The notes under the pieces were generated by a model, which worked only from the letters and a program-made list of their open reading frames with translations, had not been told where the DNA came from and made no database searches. Below, one piece after another: positions 1-7,730 of a DNA stretch of 64,000 bases. Origin of the DNA: Nitrospirota bacterium. Lineage in GTDB: Bacteria > Nitrospirota > Nitrospiria > Nitrospirales > Nitrospiraceae. How positions within the stretch are numbered: position 1 is the stretch's first letter; every line of letters begins with the position of its first letter. The stretch spans positions 124,001-188,000 of the forward strand of contig JAUXVD010000008.1 in assembly GCA_030684575.1 (NCBI GenBank). Reading direction: 5' to 3'. A program made the translations under genes and the position numbers.

Positions 1-1
1 G

Positions 2-238
2 CTTCGAACGGTCGACGTTTACGTGCTCGAACGTGGCGCGATAGAGCAGTACTACCCCGAAGCCACCACCGGAGCAGACAAGCCATCGCGTGCCCAGGAC
101 TTCTGTGCCAAGGTTGCGACACGCGACGCGATCCTCGCCTGCTGCGGCGAGCAGACAGTCGACCGCGAGGGTACTCAGGAAAGCATCAAGGAGTTCGATC
201 TCATTTTCCAAGGGATCTTTGGAGACCCCTGCGGGTGA
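2..238 (+). CDS. C-terminal fragment of an OLD-family-like ATP-dependent nuclease (partial)
   Basis: The reading frame is open from the left edge of the window, so only the last 78 residues are visible. The fragment begins with a short hydrophobic strand followed by VLERGAIEQYYP, which resembles the end of the TOPRIM nuclease half of OLD-family proteins, where a similar RG-x-E-x-YYP segment is common. OLD proteins are ATP-dependent DNA nucleases, often used against phage. The ATPase part would lie to the left. An attC-like palindrome starts within 10 bp of the stop codon, as expected for a gene carried as an integron cassette. The family assignment rests on a short stretch and is tentative. 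Confidence 0.5.
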   Translation, partial: LRTVDVYVLERGAIEQYYPEATTGADKPSRAQDFCAKVATRDAILACCGEQTVDREGTQESIKEFDLIFQGIFGDPCG

Positions 239-246
239 CGAAGCTG

Positions 247-317
247 CGTCATTCGGCACCTAACAACAGCGTGCAGCGGACGGCGCTGCGCGCCGCCGCT
301 GATGCTGAGCGTTCGGC
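247..317 (+). other. attC-like recombination site 1
   Basis: An R''-like box ACCTAAC (258-264) matches the consensus RYYYAAC. An R'-like box GTTCGGC (311-317) differs from GTTRRRY at one position. Between them is an imperfect palindrome: CAGC (267-270) pairs with 304-307, then an unpaired spacer, then CAGCGG (274-279) pairs with 296-301. A280 is left extrahelical, and CGGCG (281-285) pairs with 291-295 around a 5-base tip. Bulged bases on one strand and an unpaired central spacer are the hallmarks of attC. The orientation (R'' first, just after a plus-strand gene) fits a cassette array whose integrase lies to the left of the window. Confidence 0.7.
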
Positions 318-480
318 TCGTGAGATGCGTGCTGTGGCCAGGGCCCGACACGTGTAGCAGAAGCAAAGCTGCTGGGGGTGGGCCGCTGTGCAGACTTATT
401 CTCGCAGATCCAGTAGCGTGGCCGGGTCTGACCCGCGTGTGGGTATCCCGTGATGTAAGTTTTGGGCGAAGGTACAGGGT

Positions 481-2793
481 ATGGCACGATACGACTTCAA
501 ATCCCTCTCCAGCCAGGACTTCGAGGAGCTGATTCGCGATCTTTTGCAGGCGGAATGGAAGCTCGCGCTCGAAGCCTTCCGCAGCGGTCGTGATCATGGG
601 ATCGACTTACGATATGCGTCGGCCGCCGGTGGCGCGACAATCATCCAGTGCAAGCACTACGCGGGCTCGGGGTTCGCCAAGCTGCTGGCGCATCTGCGCA
701 ACGGCGAACTCCCGAAGGTCCGACGCTTGCGTCCGGCCCGTTATGTGGTAGCGACCTCTGTCAGTCTCACACCCGGCAACAAGGACGAAATCGTCACGGC
801 GCTTCAGCCGTTCGTGTTGAGTGTTCGGGACGTTTTCGGCGCAGACGATATCGAAGGCCTGCTTAGCCGCCACGGGGACGTCGAGCGCGCCAACTTCAAA
901 CTATGGCTCACCAGCACGAGCGTTCTCGATCGAGTGCTTCACAATGCTACGTTGTGCCAGACAGATTTCGAGATTGACCGCCTCCGGCGCAAGCTTCCTC
1001 TGTTCGTGAAGAGCGACGCCTACCCGCGTGCGACTGAGATCCTCAACCAGACCCGCATAGTCGTTGTGACAGGGCCTCCAGGGATCGGTAAGACCACGCT
1101 GGCCGAGATGCTCCTTTACGCGCATCTGGAAGACGGGTACGAACCGGTCGCGATCAAGGCGGAGATTGCTGAGGCGAAGGATCTCTTCAAATCCGCGCGC
1201 AGGCAAATCTTCTACTATGACGACTTCCTCGGCCAGACATTCTTGGGCGAACGCCGCGAATACCTTGGCAGAAATCAGGACACGGCGATGGTGGATTTCA
1301 TGGAGATGGTCCGCCGGTCGCCCCAGTCTCGGTTCATCCTCACGACGCGGGAACATATCCTGAGCGGCGCACTTCAGGTCTCGGAGCGGCTTGCCCACAG
1401 TCGGATTTTGGAGCATCGCTGCATCCTCGAGCTGGGCGACTATCCGTATGGCCACCGAGCCCGCCTTCTCTATAACCATCTCTATTTCAGCGACCTGCCA
1501 CTGGAGTACAAGAACGAAGTGCTGAAGGAGGACTTCTTTCTGGACATTATCAGGCACGAGCACTTCAATCCTAGACTGATCGAATGGCTGTCTGCGTATT
1601 CGCACCTGGGGCAGGTTCCCGCTCAGGGCTACAGGACGCACGTCTCGGCCCTGCTGGAGGCACCGGAGACCATCTGGGCCCACGCGTTCCGTCACCAGAT
1701 CTCGGACGCGGCGCGCCACGTCCTCCTTAGCTTCCACACGTTCGGCGAGTGGACAGACACGGTCGACCTCGAGCCGGCGTTCATCGCGCTCCACCGGCAC
1801 AATGCCGCCAAGTACCATCACCGGATCCGGGCGGGCGATTTCCATCGGGCGCTTCAGGAGCTGGAAGGCGCTTTTCTCTCATATAGAATGAGACACGCGA
1901 GTTATCTCAACCCCTCTGTTCGGGACTTTGTGGCCTCGGTAGTCAGCAACGAGCGCGAGACCGCCGAAGACCTTGTCAATTCGGCCGTGCGCTTCAAGCA
2001 GGTCGTGAATCTCTGGAAACTTGCCGCTGCGCGGCCAGGCAGCGAACTCTGGGCTGTTCTAACGACGAATACCGATCTTCTCTGTCGGTCGCTGTCGCGC
2101 TTACTGGAGGGGCCCTCTATGCGCTGGGAGAAGATGCTGGACGGTACTCGGAGGGGCTACTCGATCGATATGAGCCATGAAGGGAAGGTGGGGTTCCTTG
2201 CGGAAGCGGCCGCGGTTCACAAGTCAACGCAGCTCGCCGCGATGGCCTCTCAGCTGACGGAGACCCTTGTCAGCGGGTGGGAGCATCAGGTCGTCGATTT
2301 CGGACCAGTGCTCCGGCTGCTCGCCGCGATCGCGGAGAATCGCTGGTTCCTCGACCACGGCGGGCGCGAAGTGTACGAGAGGCTCTTGAAAGGGGTCCTA
2401 GACGCACTCGCCTTCGCCAGGGCGGACGACTGGCTCGACCTCCTCGCGTTTCCCGCGAAGGCGCTCGAATGGAGCAACGCCGATGAAAACCAGCTGGCGA
2501 TGGCACTTCGGCTCTACGAGGAGAACGGCGCCAGGGATGAGCGCTACGACTGCACGACCGTTGATGAGCTGACGGGGCTGCGGGAGTCGCTCGACAAGCT
2601 CCGCAATGAGTACGGCCTCGATGTTAAGTATCAGATTGAGCTGCTCGACGAGGATATCGCCGAGCGGGAAGAGGGATCGCGGAATCTGGAGGAGGGCAGC
2701 GGGTACTGGCGGGACCGGACACCCGTCCAGCATGACCTCGTCACGGATGACGAAGTGCGGGAGATGTTCCGGACACTCCGTGAAGGCATCTGA
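481..2793 (+). CDS. Mrr-like nuclease fused to a STAND (nSTAND3-like) NTPase, candidate phage-defence protein
   Basis: The protein has 770 residues. Residues 1-130 look like an Mrr/REase-fold nuclease: after an opening helix (SSQDFEELIRDLL) come D42 in HGID and Q56-C-K58 in IIQCKHY, matching the D...(E/Q)xK catalytic pattern. A P-loop follows at 198-206 (GPPGIGKTT) and a Walker B-type strand at 242-248 (QIFYYDD), as in nSTAND3-type signal-transduction NTPases. The remaining ~500 residues are probably helical sensor or repeat sequence with no motif I recognise. Proteins of this design, related in layout to Avs-type sensors, typically detect a phage protein, oligomerise and cut DNA; this role is inferred. 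The ATG has an AAGG ribosome site upstream. The gene is alone between two attC-like sites, so it appears to be a single, unusually large (~2.7 kb) integron cassette. About 200 bp without a gene separates its stop from the second site. Confidence 0.75.
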   Translation: MARYDFKSLSSQDFEELIRDLLQAEWKLALEAFRSGRDHGIDLRYASAAGGATIIQCKHYAGSGFAKLLAHLRNGELPKVRRLRPARYVVATSVSLTPGNKDEIVTALQPFVLSVRDVFGADDIEGLLSRHGDVERANFKLWLTSTSVLDRVLHNATLCQTDFEIDRLRRKLPLFVKSDAYPRATEILNQTRIVVVTGPPGIGKTTLAEMLLYAHLEDGYEPVAIKAEIAEAKDLFKSARRQIFYYDDFLGQTFLGERREYLGRNQDTAMVDFMEMVRRSPQSRFILTTREHILSGALQVSERLAHSRILEHRCILELGDYPYGHRARLLYNHLYFSDLPLEYKNEVLKEDFFLDIIRHEHFNPRLIEWLSAYSHLGQVPAQGYRTHVSALLEAPETIWAHAFRHQISDAARHVLLSFHTFGEWTDTVDLEPAFIALHRHNAAKYHHRIRAGDFHRALQELEGAFLSYRMRHASYLNPSVRDFVASVVSNERETAEDLVNSAVRFKQVVNLWKLAAARPGSELWAVLTTNTDLLCRSLSRLLEGPSMRWEKMLDGTRRGYSIDMSHEGKVGFLAEAAAVHKSTQLAAMASQLTETLVSGWEHQVVDFGPVLRLLAAIAENRWFLDHGGREVYERLLKGVLDALAFARADDWLDLLAFPAKALEWSNADENQLAMALRLYEENGARDERYDCTTVDELTGLRESLDKLRNEYGLDVKYQIELLDEDIAEREEGSRNLEEGSGYWRDRTPVQHDLVTDDEVREMFRTLREGI

Positions 2794-2996
2794 GGGTTTC
2801 TCTTGTGTCGCTTTGCGCACTCGCGGTGAGTCCCGCGTGTCGATTTGGGAAGGCGGCGCGCGCAATCGTGCGGCGCATCGAGAACACGACGAGTGCGAAG
2901 AGCGCAGTGGGGTGCCGGATCTCGGTCACCAGGAGGAACTTCAACTTCAAGCGATGGTAGCGCCTATCCTCCGCCACGAGGTTGCCAAAGACTGCC

Positions 2997-3055
2997 GAAT
3001 AACAGCGTGGAGCCGACGCCTGAGGAGTGGCGCGGCTCACGCTGAGGCGTTAATG
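2997..3055 (+). other. attC-like recombination site 2
   Basis: The site sits downstream of the nuclease-STAND gene and has the same layout as the first one. Outer boxes GAATAAC (2997-3003) and GTTAATG (3049-3055) keep the invariant AAC and GTT but otherwise match the consensus poorly. The arms are excellent: CAGCGTG (3003-3009) pairs with 3038-3044, G3010 is bulged, AGCCG (3011-3015) pairs with 3033-3037, A3016 is bulged, and CGCC (3017-3020) pairs with 3029-3032 around an 8-base loop. Both bulges lie on the same strand, as in true attC sites. The shared AACAGCGTG start suggests both sites belong to one attC family. Confidence 0.7.
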
Positions 3056-3057
3056 CG

Positions 3058-3820
3058 ACAGGGATCAGGACCGCTTTATGTCGGTACGATCTCGGCGCCG
3101 AACTTCCGCACTTGGCCGATAGCGGTCATCTTGGAACGAATGCCCCCTAGCGTTCGGTGCCGAATGACGAGATTACAGAATAATCCTCGTCTGCTTACAC
3201 AGCAGTGCCACGAGACAGATGGTTGCCACCGCCCTTCCATATCATCGGATCTCTAGTCTTTTAGCCACGTCATATCCCATGGACCAGGCCAAGCTGAAAA
3301 AGTAGAGTAGCTTGCCTATCATTCACTTCTAAGAACCAAGCATTGGGTTATGGTCTTCCCGCAAGACACCCAGGCTCCCTTTCGCCTTTTTCATGGATTC
3401 CTTCTGTTCTGTAAGAACGGTTTCATTTATTCATGCAGGGCCCCAATCGGCTCTATTCGCCAGATATAACTGCCCTATTGATAGATAGTTTCTAAAAACT
3501 GCTCTTCGATTCAGTTTGTTGTGTTCGATTGTCGCTTGTTCGTGCTCGTTTTTTTCCTCTCTTATCAAAGCTGCCTTTCTGCCTGCGCGCGAATCCTTGC
3601 ATCTGGCCTAGCGTTTCTGATTAAAAAAGGTTCGCATTGCTAATCTACTGGACGAAACTGATGCGTGTCGCCAGCCATGCGCGCTACGAGACGACTCACG
3701 AAATAATGTCCCTTCGTGTCTTCTCTTGACCTCTCCTGTCCCCCGCAGGGTCTCTTTTCACACCATCACGACATCGGTATGGTTCCAGCCATGCTGCCTG
3801 TTGCGCTGAAGAGGAGTCGA
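3058..3820 (+). other. Gene-free spacer with an attC half-site and AT-rich segment
   Basis: I see no convincing gene in these ~760 bp. Bases 3152-3169, read on the minus strand, match 247-264 (the R'' side of attC site 1) at 17 of 18 positions, so a lone or truncated attC arm is present here. From about 3280 to 3720 the sequence is distinctly richer in A and T than its neighbours, with runs of T. This is compatible with the promoter region of the integrative element that follows or with a junction between two mobile units. No copy of the tRNA-Lys 3' end was found here. Confidence 0.5.
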
Positions 3821-4075
3821 ATGAAGAAAACATGGCTTATCACGAATGAACTCGCGGCCCTGCTGCAGGTCAGTATCAAAACCATTCGGCGTGCCTACCG
3901 GAATGGGGAGATTCCGATCGTGCGGTTTCGCCGGATGGTGCGGTTCGACTTGGAGGACGTGCGGCGGGTGATGCAACAGAAGAGCATACGCCCAAACCTG
4001 AGAGTGATGGCACCGCAGCGCGCGACCGCCGGCAAAAGCCGGCGGCGCGTGCAGCCCAACGCCCCCGTTCGGTAA
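3821..4075 (+). CDS. Small helix-turn-helix protein, excisionase/AlpA-like
   Basis: The 84-residue protein begins MKKTWLITNELAALLQVS and continues with TIRRAYRNGEIP and VRFDLEDVRRVM, the pattern of the MerR-like HTH_17 fold used by excisionases and AlpA-type activators. The start at 3821 is chosen because GAGGAG lies four bases upstream; an upstream in-frame start at 3716 lacks such a site. It is the first gene of the element that ends with the integrase, so it probably controls excision or replication of that element. The C-terminal 30 residues are basic (RRR, SRRRVQ) and the stop codon lies in the loop of a stable hairpin. Confidence 0.65.
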   Translation: MKKTWLITNELAALLQVSIKTIRRAYRNGEIPIVRFRRMVRFDLEDVRRVMQQKSIRPNLRVMAPQRATAGKSRRRVQPNAPVR

Positions 4076-4084
4076 GACGGGGGC
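4061..4084 (+). other. Perfect hairpin at the end of the HTH gene, upstream of rep
   Basis: GCCCCCGT (4061-4068) and ACGGGGGC (4077-4084) form a perfect 8-bp stem with an 8-base loop that contains the stop codon of the upstream gene. A second perfect 8-bp stem (4026-4033 with 4038-4045, AAAA loop) lies just before it within the coding region. The 3' flank TTCTATAG is a poor U-tract. This could be a weak terminator, or the cruciform of a rolling-circle origin, which often lies beside the initiator gene. The sequence alone does not decide. Confidence 0.45.
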
Positions 4085-4114
4085 TTCTATAGCAGAGGAG
4101 TGAAAGGACCGTTC

Positions 4115-5104
4115 ATGGATGATCGTATCTTTACAGCAACCATCGATTGGCTCGCGTTTACCGTCCCTCAGGCCACCGTCCAGGAGTTGGGCCCTGTCAT
4201 CGGTGGGGACTGGTTCGAGACGACGACGGGCTTTCGTGGCTATCCCACCTGCTGGCTGACCAATCAAGGCCGCCACGGTGTGGGCAAACTCGGGACGGGA
4301 GCCCCTCGCAATGCCCAAGAAGTCCACGTGGATCTCTCTGCGGGCATTGTCTCCACCTGGGCCGAAGACAAGATCCGCTCGGTCCTGACGTGGGTCTTTG
4401 CCCGTGGGGGGCACATCACCCGCATGGATGTGGCCCTGGATGATCGGGCGGCGGGGGTCTCCATCGCACAGATCAAACAGGCCGTCGAGGCCGGCCAGGC
4501 CGTGACGCGGTCCCAGAAGTTCAAGGTCATTGCCGGGTCCTCGCTGCGCTCCGGCACCTCGACGGGCGACACGCTCTACTTCGGGAGTCGGGAGAGCCAA
4601 ACCATGTTGCGTGTGTATGACAAACGACTAGAACTCGAACAGAAAGGCCGTGAAGAGGCCAAGGACTATGGCGTGCGGTGGGAACTCGAACTGAAAAAGG
4701 ACCGGGCGCAAGCCTGCGCCAAAGCCTTGCTCACCCTGCCGCCAGAGGATTGGCGTGAATTCCTCGTCGGGATTCTGCGCTCGTACGTGGACTTTCGGGA
4801 CACCACGCGCGAGGCGGAACCCTGGGAAAAGTATCGGGCCCCGCTTTTAGCCTGGTGGGAAGCCCTCACCGAAGGCTTCAAACGCTGCCGGCTCGTGGTG
4901 GAGAAGGTCCAGCAGACCTTCGAGGAGGTCTGTCAGTGGCTAGGCGAGTCGATCAGCGCGATGCTGGCCCTGGTCTACTTTCGCCGCGGGGAGCAATTTC
5001 TGCAGGAGTTGATCTACGCAGGCTCCAAGAAATGGAAAACTCGGCACCTGGCCATGCTGCATGAGGGACGGAGCATGCGACCGTATGTCCTTCGTCCCAT
5101 CTAA
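4115..5104 (+). CDS. Replication initiation protein, Rep_trans (RstA-like) family
   Basis: The 329-residue protein carries the landmarks of the replication initiation factor family (Rep_trans) found in rolling-circle plasmids and filamentous-phage-type elements: an early DWLAFTVP strand, HITRMDVALDD, then GDTLYFGSR and LRVYDKRLEL followed by RWELELK. Such proteins nick the double-strand origin through a tyrosine and prime replication from the 3' end. The start at 4115 has AAAGGA six bases upstream; a GTG at 4100 is possible but would sit on its own ribosome site. Its position between two HTH genes and an integrase suggests an element that replicates as a circle after excision. No structural phage genes are present. 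Confidence 0.8.
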   Translation: MDDRIFTATIDWLAFTVPQATVQELGPVIGGDWFETTTGFRGYPTCWLTNQGRHGVGKLGTGAPRNAQEVHVDLSAGIVSTWAEDKIRSVLTWVFARGGHITRMDVALDDRAAGVSIAQIKQAVEAGQAVTRSQKFKVIAGSSLRSGTSTGDTLYFGSRESQTMLRVYDKRLELEQKGREEAKDYGVRWELELKKDRAQACAKALLTLPPEDWREFLVGILRSYVDFRDTTREAEPWEKYRAPLLAWWEALTEGFKRCRLVVEKVQQTFEEVCQWLGESISAMLALVYFRRGEQFLQELIYAGSKKWKTRHLAMLHEGRSMRPYVLRPI

Positions 5105-5294
5105 GGAATGGACCCGCATGTGTCCAGGTTGTGGCGCACGAGGGTGCGGATGCTGGTGGATCAACGGTGCGTTAGTCCTGACCTGCCGTCTGTCCTGGTG
5201 GAAGAGGTGCCCGATGGTGCTTGCAGTGGGTGTGATCAGATGAGATGGGGCGCGGCAGTGCTCTGGGTGCTCCGGCTCATGCGGGCCTGAGCCC

Positions 5295-5798
5295 TTAGGC
5301 ACCGGGCCAGCCTTGGTCGGCGAAGCTGTAGCAGCGGGCGTCCGTGAGGATGAGATGGTCCAAGAGTGTGATGCCGAGCAGTTCGGCTCCCTGCCGAAGT
5401 CGGCTGGTGAGCACGCGATCCTCCTGGCTCGGGGTCGTATCGCCGGAGGGGTGATTGTGCGCACAAATCCAGGCGCCGGCGTTCATCAGGATCAGTGGCT
5501 TGAACACCTCCCGCGGATGCACGATCGACATCGTGAGGGAGCCCATGGAGACGATATTAACGCCGATGATGCAATGCTTCGCATCCAGCCCGCAGACGAG
5601 GAATTGTTCGCGATCCAGACCCTCAAAGAGCGGTCTGAGCAGATCCGCCGCGCCGACCGAGGTCAGCAGCGGGGCCGTCGGCCTGGCAGCCCGACCGTCA
5701 CGCACCAGCGTGACACGATAGCGGGGGACCGCATAGGGGTTGCCCGGCTTCGGCTGCCGCTGAATGTTCAGAATGCCCTGTAAACCGTGAATGGCCAT
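5295..5798 (-). CDS. RadC-like JAB/JAMM domain protein
   Basis: The 167-residue protein has the RadC C-terminal metalloprotease-like fold: E64, the metal motif H114-N-H116-P-S-G-D120, and the following TTPSQED that is typical of RadC. The N-terminal helix-hairpin-helix domain of chromosomal RadC is absent; instead there is a ~45-residue segment of unknown role. The start is fixed by AAGGAGG five bases upstream of the ATG at 5798. Short RadC-like proteins are frequent on plasmids, ICEs and prophages, where their function is unsettled. It is encoded against the direction of the rest of the element. Confidence 0.8.
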   Translation of the reverse strand: MAIHGLQGILNIQRQPKPGNPYAVPRYRVTLVRDGRAARPTAPLLTSVGAADLLRPLFEGLDREQFLVCGLDAKHCIIGVNIVSMGSLTMSIVHPREVFKPLILMNAGAWICAHNHPSGDTTPSQEDRVLTSRLRQGAELLGITLLDHLILTDARCYSFADQGWPGA

Positions 5799-6064
5799 AT
5801 CCGCCTCCTTCTTCTTCATCAAGATGTGTAGCCCCACCCTTCACAACACAGGGGGTGGGGCGTCGAAGAAGAAGGCGGGATGGCACTCTCGCGGGGGGCA
5901 GGCCTGAAACGGGAGGGGCCCTCCGGGACGGCACCCGGAAAGGCCTGGCCGCTGCTCTTCAGCGCCAGCTCGCACCCGCTGGGAGTGCAGTCCGAATCCG
6001 ACGCCGGCGGAGACGCGGGCGCATCGTGGGGGGAGGGGGGTGTCGTGAGACTCCCCCGGTTTGT

Positions 6065-6364
6065 ATGTCAATGCTTCTGACCATCAAAGACCTGGCGGAA
6101 CAACTGCGAATTAAACCAGGGACCCTCTATGCCTGGGTGTCACAGCGCAAGATCCCGTGCGTCCGCATTCATGGACTCATTCGATTCCGCCCAGAAGACA
6201 TCGAAGGGTGGCTGATTGGGTTTGCCAAGTACCGACCCACGCTGCCTGACTACAAGAAGCACGGTGGCGACATTGACGAGATCATTGCGGCGGCGAAACG
6301 GGCTATCTATAATCCCCGGCACGGGGAAACCGGACCAGCATTGAGCCCTAGGAAAGGAGAGTGA
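6065..6364 (+). CDS. Helix-turn-helix DNA-binding protein upstream of the integrase (excisionase-like)
   Basis: This 99-residue protein starts with MLLTIKDLAEQLRIKPGTLY and continues with WVSQRKIPCVRIHGLIRF and RPEDIEGWL, the classic HTH_17 arrangement of a helix-turn-helix followed by a winged beta-hairpin. Its TGA stop is immediately followed by the ATG of the integrase gene, so the two are translationally coupled. It is the best candidate for the recombination directionality factor. The ATG at 6065 has no strong ribosome site. The 266 bp before it (5799-6064) are G-rich and contain nothing else I can identify. Confidence 0.65.
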   Translation: MSMLLTIKDLAEQLRIKPGTLYAWVSQRKIPCVRIHGLIRFRPEDIEGWLIGFAKYRPTLPDYKKHGGDIDEIIAAAKRAIYNPRHGETGPALSPRKGE

Positions 6365-7426
6365 ATGGGGCTCTATAGAAGAAATACGGTCTGGTGGATG
6401 AGGTTCAAGTATCACGGTCAGCAGGTGCGACGATCGACGGACACCTCGGATCGGCGATTAGCAGAGGCGATCCTTGCGAAGATCACGGTCGATATCGTGG
6501 AGGGTCGGTACTTTGAGAAACGAGAAGAGCAGGAACGGACGTTTGCGGAGCTGATGGATCGATATCTGAAAGAACATGTTGTGAAACAGATGAGCCAACG
6601 ATCCGTCAGTGGCTATACGAAGAACCTGCTGCCTTTCTTTCAAGGCTCTACCTTGGCTGACATCACGCCGAAGCGCATCGTGGCGTATAAAGCCAAGCGG
6701 TATGCGGATGGGGCGGCTCCGGCCACCATCAACCGTGAGCTCGCCTGCATGAAGAAGGCGTTTAACCTCGCCATCCGGGAGTGGGAGTGGTGCCGGGAAA
6801 ATCCTGTCGCGCGTGTCTCCATGGAAAAAGAGAGAAATAGGCGGGATCGATGGTTGAGCACGGGAGAGGAAGAGCGTCTTCTCCAGGCTGCAAGGCCCTG
6901 GCTCAAGGACATTATTCTGTTCGCACTGAATACAGGCATGCGGATGGGAGAAATTCGAGCGTTGACGTGGGAGGGAGTCGATCTATTCCGAAAAACTGTG
7001 ACCGTCTTTCGGTCAAAGAACGGGGAACGGCGAACCATCCCGATCAACAATCTCGTGCTGGATGTCCTGAAGAGCAAAGCCAAGGTGCGGTCGGTCAAGA
7101 GTGACTACGTGTTCCCGAGTGAAACGTTCACCCTGCTTGACGATAGCCATCTCCGCCGCGCGTTCCGTGGAGCGATGAAGTTGGTCCGTATCGAGAATTT
7201 TCATTTTCATGATCTCAGGCATACCTTTGCCACGAGACTTGTGCAATCAGGGATTGATCTCTACAAGGTTCAATGCCTCTTAGGGCACAAGTCGCCGATC
7301 ATGACCCAGCGCTATGCTCACCACTATCCGGAGAGTCTTCGCGAGGGCGTGGAAATTCTAGAGAGGTACCGTGTGGCTAGCACAAAAAGCACAAATTTAG
7401 CACACGCGGCAGGATCGGCACTCTGA
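6365..7426 (+). CDS. Tyrosine-type site-specific integrase
   Basis: The 353-residue protein has an N-terminal arm and core-binding segment (about residues 1-160) and a catalytic domain with all expected residues: R193 (GMRMGEIR), K218, H282-x-x-R285 (FHDLRHTFATRL), H308 (LLGHKS) and nucleophile Y317 (RYAHH). It belongs to the phage integrase family. AAAGGAGA precedes the ATG, and the start touches the stop of the HTH gene. The gene points at and ends 36 bp before the 3' end of a tRNA-Lys gene, the usual position for integrases that target tRNA 3' ends. Confidence 0.9.
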   Translation: MGLYRRNTVWWMRFKYHGQQVRRSTDTSDRRLAEAILAKITVDIVEGRYFEKREEQERTFAELMDRYLKEHVVKQMSQRSVSGYTKNLLPFFQGSTLADITPKRIVAYKAKRYADGAAPATINRELACMKKAFNLAIREWEWCRENPVARVSMEKERNRRDRWLSTGEEERLLQAARPWLKDIILFALNTGMRMGEIRALTWEGVDLFRKTVTVFRSKNGERRTIPINNLVLDVLKSKAKVRSVKSDYVFPSETFTLLDDSHLRRAFRGAMKLVRIENFHFHDLRHTFATRLVQSGIDLYKVQCLLGHKSPIMTQRYAHHYPESLREGVEILERYRVASTKSTNLAHAAGSAL

Positions 7427-7462
7427 CCGATGATCGAAGAGGATGTAAGTGGTTGAAGTATT

Positions 7463-7538
<76 letters not shown>

Positions 7539-7594
7539 ACCGGGTATGTACGTGGCGGATATCTATGTGCAGAGTCTGTCCCTTGCCTGTTTGC

Positions 7595-7671
7595 TGGTGC
7601 GCCTGACAGGATTTGAACCTGTGGCCCTCAGCTCCGGAGGCTGATGCTCTATCCAGCTGAGCTACAGGCGC
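7595..7671 (-). tRNA. tRNA-Arg (anticodon CCG)
   Basis: The 77-nt cloverleaf has acceptor stem GCGCCTG/CAGGCGC, discriminator A and an encoded CCA. The anticodon stem TCAGC/GCTGA closes loop CTCCGGA, giving anticodon CCG, which reads CGG. The T arm is AGGTTCAAATCCT. It lies 56 bp upstream of tRNA-Lys on the same strand and is probably cotranscribed with it. Confidence 0.95.
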
Positions 7672-7730
7672 TCCCGCAACCAAGGTTTGAGACATTAGCA
7701 CAGGGTTTTATCCTCTGTCTAGCAGTAGTC

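Noticed and set aside
901-1845. 314-residue minus-strand open frame
   Set aside because: Antisense shadow of the nuclease-STAND gene, with no family resemblance.
2606-3256. 216-residue plus-strand open frame across the end of the STAND gene
   Set aside because: It runs through attC site 2 and half of it lies inside the STAND gene in another frame; composition is Arg/Ser-rich.
1-3820. Second attachment site of the tRNA-Lys element
   Set aside because: I looked for a repeat of the tRNA-Lys 3' end and found none in this interval, so no left boundary is claimed.
5061-5243. 60-residue open frame with CPGCGARGCGCWW after the rep gene
   Set aside because: It overlaps the end of rep, has no clear ribosome site, and two other frames are equally open there; the cysteines alone do not support a gene.
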